From: Tetracladium setigerum
Taxonomy: Eukaryota; Ascomycota; Leotiomycetes; Helotiales
Assembly (NCBI GenBank): GCA_031472005.1
Contig: PZJY01000008.1
Location: 372,001-436,000 of the forward strand
Direction of reading: 5' to 3'
DNA: 64,000 nt
Of this stretch, positions 57,781 through 64,000 are shown one piece after another; the stretch's first letter is position 1; each line of letters begins with the position of its first letter. The notes under the pieces were generated by a model. It saw only the letters and a program-made list of their open reading frames with translations, had not been told where the DNA came from and searched no databases. The position numbers were made by a program, and so were the translations under genes.

Positions 57781-58788
57781 TTAGGGCCTGCTATCCCTCT
57801 CTTTGCAGAGATCTGTAAAGAAATCTAATCCAGCGTTGCTCCTGATGGTTCCATACATGCTGCTACTATCCAGCGGCCTCCCTTTTTGCAACTCTACAGC
57901 TGCATTCATGTTCTTTAGAGCCAACTCACTAACTTCCAACCGTGTCCCAGCTTTATCAGCACAATTTAGCGCATGCTTTGCATCCTTGATCGCAAGAGCA
58001 ACGTCAAACCCAGCCTTTCCGTCCGCAGCAGGTGCATACGCTCCCGTTGTCAATCGTTTACTGTAGCTCTCCAAAACCGGACCAAACATATCGCCAATCA
58101 TCGTCTCCATGACCACAGATCCCAGACCAGTCTTCTCTGCAAAGACATGTGCTTCTGAAATCACTTCCATGAAGGATATGACGCAGATATTTCCTGCGAT
58201 CTTGAGGAGGCTGGATTTTGATACATCGGTGCCCATGGAGATGACTGAGCGGCCCATGACTCCCTTGAGGTAAGGTGCGATTGCGAGAGTGGCAACCTCG
58301 GGACCTGCAGTTACAAAAATGAGTTTGCCTGCTTCGGCCATGGGTGATGCGCCAAAGACTGGTGCTGCGACGAAACTTCCGCCGGCTTGAGTAATTTTCG
58401 AAGCAACAGTGAGCGAGGTGTCTGGGTGTACTGTTGAACAATCGACATAGATCTTGCCATTAATTGAGCCTGATGAAATTATCTCATTTGCCGTAGCCTC
58501 GAGAACGGCATCATTGCTGACCTGTGAATGCTTGTAAGTGACTGGCAAATGCAATTTAGAGTGAGGCAAACCTACGCATGAGAATATGATATCGCACTTT
58601 CTTGCAACTTCGCTGACAGTCTCCAGCCCAACTCCACCCAAGGCTTTGACGGGTTCACCGCGCGATAAGGTTCGGTTTGTGTATATTAAAGGAGGTGCAG
58701 AAACCGAGTTTAGGTGTTTTGCAAGATTCTGCGCCATACCAATTCCCATGGATCCAAGTCCAATCCATCCTACTTGTGGCTGCGACAT
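57781..58788 (-). CDS. beta-hydroxyacid dehydrogenase (3-hydroxyisobutyrate / glyoxylate reductase family)
   Basis: Exons 58788-58576 and 58521-57781 give 317 aa. The 54-nt intron has no stop in frame, so the reading frame is also open without splicing; removal restores the normal FSCVSNDAV block. The NAD(P) site GWIGLGSMGIGMA is at 7-19, the substrate signature is around VDCSTVHPD, and the catalytic lysine is Lys178 in SSLLKIAGN. This family oxidises 3-hydroxyisobutyrate, or reduces glyoxylate, succinic or tartronate semialdehyde. The specificity here cannot be read from the sequence. It is the last gene with the cluster motif in its promoter. Confidence 0.9.
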   Translation of the reverse strand: MSQPQVGWIGLGSMGIGMAQNLAKHLNSVSAPPLIYTNRTLSRGEPVKALGGVGLETVSEVARKCDIIFSCVGLPHSKLHLPVTYKHSQVSNDAVLEATANEIISSGSINGKIYVDCSTVHPDTSLTVASKITQAGGSFVAAPVFGASPMAEAGKLIFVTAGPEVATLAIAPYLKGVMGRSVISMGTDVSKSSLLKIAGNICVISFMEVISEAHVFAEKTGLGSVVMETMIGDMFGPVLESYSKRLTTGAYAPAADGKAGFDVALAIKDAKHALNCADKAGTRLEVSELALKNMNAAVELQKGRPLDSSSMYGTIRSNAGLDFFTDLCKERDSRP

Positions 58789-58996
58789 TATGTGTGAGAG
58801 TAGAATTGTAGTTGAACAGTAGTGAATTCAGGACTTTAGAGTAGAGAATGTTGGGACATGTTGTATTTTATATTTTCTTGAATGATCGTTGCTCCATTTT
58901 TTTTAGATAAGATGTTACGCCGCTCTTGACGTCCAAACTTGGTCATAAAGTCCTTGTGGAATTTGGTCATAGATGGGGTTCCTGTAGGTGGTTGAT

Positions 58997-59014
58997 GAGG
59001 TGGAGCTCCACCTC
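58997..59014. promoter_or_regulatory. 18-bp perfect palindrome, cluster motif
   Basis: GAGGTGGAGCTCCACCTC is its own reverse complement and lies about 210-225 bp upstream of the dehydrogenase start. Its centre TGGAGCTCCA equals the palindrome at 46123-46132. Confidence 0.6.
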
Positions 59015-61305
59015 CACAACTGATTCATACAATACCCACAACAATAGACATGACGAGCTACGGAGGGACATTCCTCAAAGAAAGTCGCACCACATGGACT
59101 GTACTGGCAGAGTGTGAGTGAGTGTGGTTTGTGTCAGTAAAATGAGGACGGTGTAACTATCCTCAATGCCTGTACTGTACCAAAGCGCTCGAAACTCCCA
59201 AATCCACACACAAAGAAGCACCATCAAAGGCAGAAAAGTCACAACAAACACAATTCACCAGCCCACTCACTGCGAGGCTGACAACTACGAATGATAATTT
59301 ACAAATAGAAAGAAAATAGAATCTAGTAAATGGACTCTGCCCTGTGACCAAGCCCAGCCATACACACACGGCACATGCCAAGGTACGCTTCCTCGTCGTT
59401 GGGTTGCCAAGAACCTAAATTAGGCGCGCTGGCTGTTGAGCACCACACGCGCCACAGTACAAGTGACTTAATTTAGTGAGGTGAGGCTGATAATTGGCTG
59501 TGGTGTTAAAGAAAGGAGGGTGAGGGGAAGGAATATGGGGAATTCCCTAGTGGGTTGCTTGGATGAGCTTAGATGATGCAAGCTTTCGGGTTTTACAGTA
59601 GGAGATTTCTTTTTTGAGTTCTTCGAGGACTTGCTTGAGTAAGAGGTTTGGAGACATTTGATTTATATTAATGTTTCCATTTGTTCCTCTGTATTCTTTT
59701 GGTTATTGGTGGTTCGTTGAAATTTGTGATTTGGTGGTGGTGTTGTTGTTTGTGGTTGAAGTAGGTAAGGTGAGTGTTATGGAAAGGAAATGAATGACCT
59801 GCGTCGAAGGAAGCGAGAGGAGGATCTAAAACAAACGAACACCTAAAAATACATTCTTCATCCATTCATTCATCCATCCATCATCCTACCAGCACGCACA
59901 TTTTGCAATCCTTAAAATTACCATGTTCCAAAAACAATCCCAACATCCCTCAACTTGATTCTCTCCCCGAGTGAAGCCAAATGATCAGATCACGCAGAGC
60001 CAATTAGTTCAATCACACTGAACAATTGAATCCCCCTTGTGGCTGTGAAAAGAGCAATGTGCAAACAAAGGTCCAGATTCCTTCGCGCGATCCACGGGCG
60101 TTTATTCTGCCTGCATATGTTCGCTACCCGTAAGTAACTACCCGGATACTTGGTTAGCTATCTGCAGGACTCTCCGACTTCCGAACCCAATAATTGGTAA
60201 TTATTTCCCAACGGAGAATATGAAGAAAAAGAAAAGATAAAGCACATGGAAAGACTTGTTTGATGCCGCCTGCTGCATGTGCCATTATCCATCATACTGT
60301 AAGCGTGCTGTACCGTTGAGCGATAAACTCTTGTGCTGTCAAAAGCCAACAAAAAGTGCAATCTTAAAGTCCTAGTTCCTGACTTGACCTGACTTGACGC
60401 ATCCAAATCGCGATGTTTTCAACCTGACCATTCGGCAAGTCCTGCCATCTCCGAAAGCATACTGTTGATCTCAACGCCACGTTCCTGATTTCCTATTCTC
60501 CCCTTGCCATGTTCTAATTCCATGCTAGAAATCCTAGTGGCGCGAGCCAGTGAGGAGGGCCTGGACTAAAATCAAGCTAGACGAAGTCTCAGCCCCATCC
60601 GTCCTTTGTCCTAAACTTACTAACTGTAACTTTAACAAAATAGTAGCCTACGGGAATCTGGTGAGTCGGAAATAGACTTTCAGAGGCTCAAGTCGGTTAT
60701 AAGCTACTTAGATACAGGCTTACAGCACCGAGGAAGCTGTCAAAGAAAGTTCAGCCTTAAGTCCTTCGGATATACACCGTCTTTTCCAAAGTGAGCAGGA
60801 TTCAATTGGTGAAGTGGTGTTCCTAATTCAGAAACGTATTCTTGTGGAGCATGGAAGCACTGGAACCTTTCGGAACTTTCCTCTCCAATTTGAGAGCTGG
60901 CGGATTTCTTTGTTGAATGTGGATGTCCATGGCTTTGGCTGTCGGTGGTGTTGGGAAAGCCTGAGAGGGATTTCAAGGGATCAGCTTCGGGATTGAGACT
61001 AGAAAGTAACATGTGGGTGTCTAGACTTAGGAAGTCAACAGCACATGGGAGGGTCATTGACGATTTCTAGATGGTGACTCGGTGAAACACCGTCCTTGAG
61101 GTATGATATCGGTACGCCACGCGAGGCAGAGTCGATGTTTCCTTTAGAGAAAATTGGATAGTGTGGATTTTGAAAGAGAGGAGAGCGTGACATTGGGATT
61201 TCGGCGTTGATGGTGGGCAGCTGTGAAGGAATTGCTGGTTGTCTGTGAGAATATAAGAAGGATGTGATGGGGACGAGATGGAGAAATTGAACAACCGCTA
61301 CAAAC

Positions 61306-61371
61306 ATCTCATTCTTCCTCTCATTCTTCATCTCATTCTTCATCTCATTCTTCATCTCATTCTTCATCTCA
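61306..61371 (+). repeat. 12-bp minisatellite in the subtilase 5' leader
   Basis: About 5.5 copies of ATCTCATTCTTC (the second copy has one change), ending 40 bp before the subtilase ATG. It forms a purely pyrimidine/A leader, probably within the 5' UTR. Confidence 0.75.
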
Positions 61372-61411
61372 TAACCATCTTAATACCTCACAACTCCAAA
61401 TACACCCAGTC

Positions 61412-62901
61412 ATGCATTTCTCAAGAATCACTCTCGTCTCTCTCCTCTCTCTCGTTGTCGCCAATCCCCTCCCAGAACCTGAGGCAGCTCCTGCCGATGA
61501 TTTCGGAACAGCAGCTATCCCTGGTGTAAACATCACCAACCTCGGAATTGCAGGCACCGCAGCCAACGTCAAGAATTCCTATATTGTGGTTCTTAAGAAT
61601 GACCTTTCTGATGATCAAGTCAACTCTTATGAGAAAAAGGTGAACAATAGGATTGGAAAGGGTTTGAAGGATAAATGGAGGGTCAAGACTCAGGAGGGTG
61701 GAAAATTGGGATTTGCAGGAGTTCACGTCGAGACCGACCGGAAAGGACTTGAAGAGATTGCTAAGGACCCCTCAGTGAGTTCTCCTGTCCCTGCGTGGAT
61801 AACTTATCATGGACTGATAAGAAAATAGGTTGCTTTCGTCGAACTTGATACCATCGCCTCTGTTGCTCCTCTGATTATCAACTCGACTGCTTCGTCCGGC
61901 AGCGGAGCGGCATCACTTGTGCAACGAGTCTCTGCCCCTTGGGGATTGGGTAGAATCTCCCACAGATTGAGGGGTTCTACAACTACATCTACGACGACAG
62001 CGCCTGTGCAGGAACTCGCATCTACATCCTAGATACTGGCATTCGAACCAGCCACGAGCAATTCAGAGGTGCCTTGCCATTCTCTTGGTTCCAACGTGCT
62101 TCAGCGGGTGCAAACTTCATCCCGTTCTCTCCAGTGAGTTGCCCAAATGGATATAAACCAGCAGCAGCAAAGAAACTAACAAGAACAGAACACTGACGAA
62201 CACGGACACGGTACTCACTGCGCTGGAACAGCTGCTGGATACACGGTCGGTGTCTGCCGCAAAGCAAATGTTGTCTCTGTCAAAGTCCTTGACAAGACAG
62301 GCCATGGATCAAACGCTGGAATTATCGCGGGCATGCAGTGGGCAGCAATCGACGCAATTGTTCGTGGTGCTCGGTTCAAGTCTGTTATCTCAATTTCTAT
62401 CGAGGGAGACTATAGTTTGGCCGTCAACCTTGCCGTGCAGGCTGTCATCAATGCTGGCATCCCAGTAGTGGTAGCTGCTGGCAATTCCGATATAAACGCC
62501 GCCAGAGTGTCCCCAGCATCAGCACCAAATGCCATTACAGTCGGCGCCACAGACTTCTACGACACACGAGCTTATTTCTCCAACTGGGGACTCACTCTTG
62601 ATGTTTTCGGCCCCGGTGTTGGCGTTTATAGCGCATGGTTGACATCGAATAACTGGTACGCTTACTTGAGTGGTACAAGTCAAGGTATGTTGTATCATCC
62701 GGCTGAAAATCTGTGTAATATGCTAATGGCTGATCTAGCAACTCCCATGTCGCTGGTATCGCCGCGTATCTGTTGTCCAAGGAGAAGCTGATCGGCGCGT
62801 ACGCAGTAAGGAACAGAATCGTCTCTCTGGCAACGGTAGGCAAGGTCATTGATCCCAAGGGAAGCAGCAACAGATTGGCATATAATGGCAATGGGTTCTA
62901 A
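61412..62901 (+). CDS. secreted subtilisin-like serine protease (proteinase K type); two frame breaks
   Basis: Exons 61412-61774, 61829-62133, 62189-62684 and 62739-62901; about 442 aa once two one-base gaps are allowed for. The signal peptide is 1-17 (VVANP). The I9 inhibitor propeptide (NSYIVVLKNDLSDD to VAFVELD) spans about 54-128. Mature S8 domain: catalytic Asp in YILDTGI, His in HGHGTHCAG, AAGNSD, and Ser in SGTSQATP. Gln replaces the usual Met just after the catalytic serine. The frame breaks at the G-run 61971-61974 and at the C-run 62744-62746, where the conserved order of motifs continues in the other frame. The protein ends NRLAYNGNGF as in related fungal proteases. Confidence 0.88.
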
Positions 62902-63330
62902 GCGAAGAGGTGTCTGCTTGATGGAGTAAGTGTTTCGAAAGGTTGCATTGGGCTCGCATTTGTTGGAGTTCATTTCTGGGATGTTAGGTCGGCGTGCAAT
63001 GGGCTTTGTTTGGTTCTCAACTCACTGGGATACGGAAGACCATTGGTTTTATTTTTGCTAGATTTATGTTCAATGATTACACAATTTGTCGCGATGGACT
63101 TTAAACTCTCAATGTTGGTGCATTGTACTCGAGTAGAAAGGAACCAAGAACTTCAACCTCGAAAGATCAGGTAGGTATGCCAAGATTTTGAGGTGGTCCA
63201 AGCTCCTCCACTTTTTGACCCCTCTGCCCCTCCATCCAAAAAAAGTGTGAACAGCAACAACGAAATCCACCACAACCGCAATTCACACAGATTCTCCCAG
63301 TTTTATATCTCCCTACTGAAAATTTTCACA
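62902..63330. other. intergenic, RMT2 promoter
   Basis: 429 bp without a gene; an A/C-rich leader precedes ATG 63331. Confidence 0.4.
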
Positions 63331-64000
63331 ATGGACGATCCAGCCTTCTCACTCGCCTCCACAATCGACATTAACACCCAAACAATCCTCCTTCACGCCT
63401 CCAACCACGACATCCCCGCCCTAAAGCCCCTCCTTCGAATCCCTGGCAACGCAAGTGTTCAGGATCCCGAGACAGGATTTACACCTTTGCACGCGGCAAT
63501 TGCAGCATGTGGGGAATGGAATCCCAATAAACCCACCAAGAAAGACAAAAAAGAAGGAGTGGAAGGGGAACAAGGAGACGACGAGGAAGATGAAGAAGTA
63601 GATATTGAAAAGGCCTGTGACACTGTCCGCGAATTACTGCTCAGCGGAGCTATCTGGAACGATCTCGACTCGAATGATGAGACACCTGGTTGTTTAGCGT
63701 GGAGATTAGGATGGAGAGATTTATATGTTTTGTGTGTTGAGGCTGGGGTCAGGGCTGAGGTGTTGTTGGGGCTCATGGGTGGCTACGAGGAGTTGGACAG
63801 TGAGGACGATGAGGAGGAGGACGACGACGGAGCAGAAGAAGAAACGAGCAAAGAAAACCCTACAAACAAGTCACCACCACCAACAACCGCAGACGAAATC
63901 AGCAACCCAGAAACCTCTTCAGAAAATGCAAATCCCAAAATTGAAACAGAACCAGAATCAGAACCATCCGCCGAGTCCCCTCACAAAAAACAAAAACGCG
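63331..64000 (+). CDS. RMT2: protein arginine N-methyltransferase 2 (5' part only)
   Basis: Open frame from ATG 63331 to the window edge (223 codons), no stop. The opening MDDPAFSLASTIDINTQTIL, the ankyrin-like HASNHDIPALKPLL and GFTPLHAAIAACG units, and the later RELLLSGAIWNDLDSNDETP and CVEAGVRAEVLLGLM blocks match the ankyrin N-terminus of fungal Rmt2, which methylates the delta nitrogen of arginine in ribosomal protein L12. Two acidic inserts (about 80-92 and 167-172) interrupt it. The methyltransferase domain lies beyond the window, so another ankyrin protein is not fully excluded. Confidence 0.75.
   Translation, partial: MDDPAFSLASTIDINTQTILLHASNHDIPALKPLLRIPGNASVQDPETGFTPLHAAIAACGEWNPNKPTKKDKKEGVEGEQGDDEEDEEVDIEKACDTVRELLLSGAIWNDLDSNDETPGCLAWRLGWRDLYVLCVEAGVRAEVLLGLMGGYEELDSEDDEEEDDDGAEEETSKENPTNKSPPPTTADEISNPETSSENANPKIETEPESEPSAESPHKKQKR

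Larger units (their letters stand above)
58789..61411. other. 2.6-kb intergenic region, right edge of the cluster
   Basis: Mostly non-coding. A 105-codon minus-strand ORF (61057-60740) has a fairly protein-like composition but no motif, and no upstream exon could be placed. Right of 59014 the cluster motif is not seen again. Confidence 0.35.

Noticed and set aside
60740..61057. 105-codon minus-strand ORF
   Set aside because: Plausible codon use but no domain, no upstream exon and no regulatory support; left as unproven.
61412..62901. subtilase as a true pseudogene
   Set aside because: Both frame breaks fall in G/C runs and all catalytic motifs, propeptide and splice sites are otherwise intact, so sequencing error is likelier.

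Overview
This window looks like nuclear DNA of a filamentous ascomycete (Pezizomycotina; Leotiomycetes is an impression only). The genes carry short introns of about 50-120 nt with GTAAGT-type donors and CTAAC/CTGAC branch sites. Typical fungal families are present: Zn2Cys6 and C2H2 regulators, LysM proteins, GH71, fungal-type RMT2 and an allantoate-permease-like MFS transporter. Exon joins below were worked out by eye from splice signals, frame phase and family motifs; nothing was aligned or searched.

Layout. 1-178 is the tail of a methyltransferase-like gene. 0.5-6.3 kb holds three plus-strand coiled-coil genes of unknown function. 6.6-9.4 kb has proteasome subunit PRE2 and a Zn2Cys6 regulator. 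11-15.9 kb has an EamA transporter and a DUF2264 protein. 17.4-25.9 kb is a divergent pair: a large secreted GH71 alpha-1,3-glucanase and a multi-LysM secreted protein that share the same short cysteine module; a small secreted cysteine-rich protein follows at 27.9 kb. 28.8-40.2 kb is mostly housekeeping (MCM4, SUA5, zeta-COP, an F-box protein), flanked by two members of one uncharacterised fungal family.

41.1-59.0 kb is the most interesting part, a probable catabolic gene cluster. It contains an MFS transporter, a zinc-finger regulator, a Baeyer-Villiger-type flavin monooxygenase, a DHDPS-fold aldolase divergent from an aspartate-type aminotransferase, an ATP-dependent 5-oxoprolinase and a beta-hydroxyacid dehydrogenase. 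Every promoter in this block carries GTGGAG/CTCCAC elements, in several cases as ATGTGGAG...CTCCACAT inverted pairs or a GGAGCTCC palindrome. The enzymes fit a route from a (hydroxy-)5-oxoproline to (hydroxy-)glutamate, then a 2-oxo acid, then aldol cleavage and reduction of the product. That route is inference.

61.4-64 kb has a secreted subtilase and the start of RMT2.

Sequence quality. Seven genes carry nine apparent one-base frame breaks, mostly a missing G or C in a G/C run, while both flanking frames stay intact. The housekeeping genes are unbroken. Base-calling error is the likeliest cause; real decay of accessory genes is the alternative.
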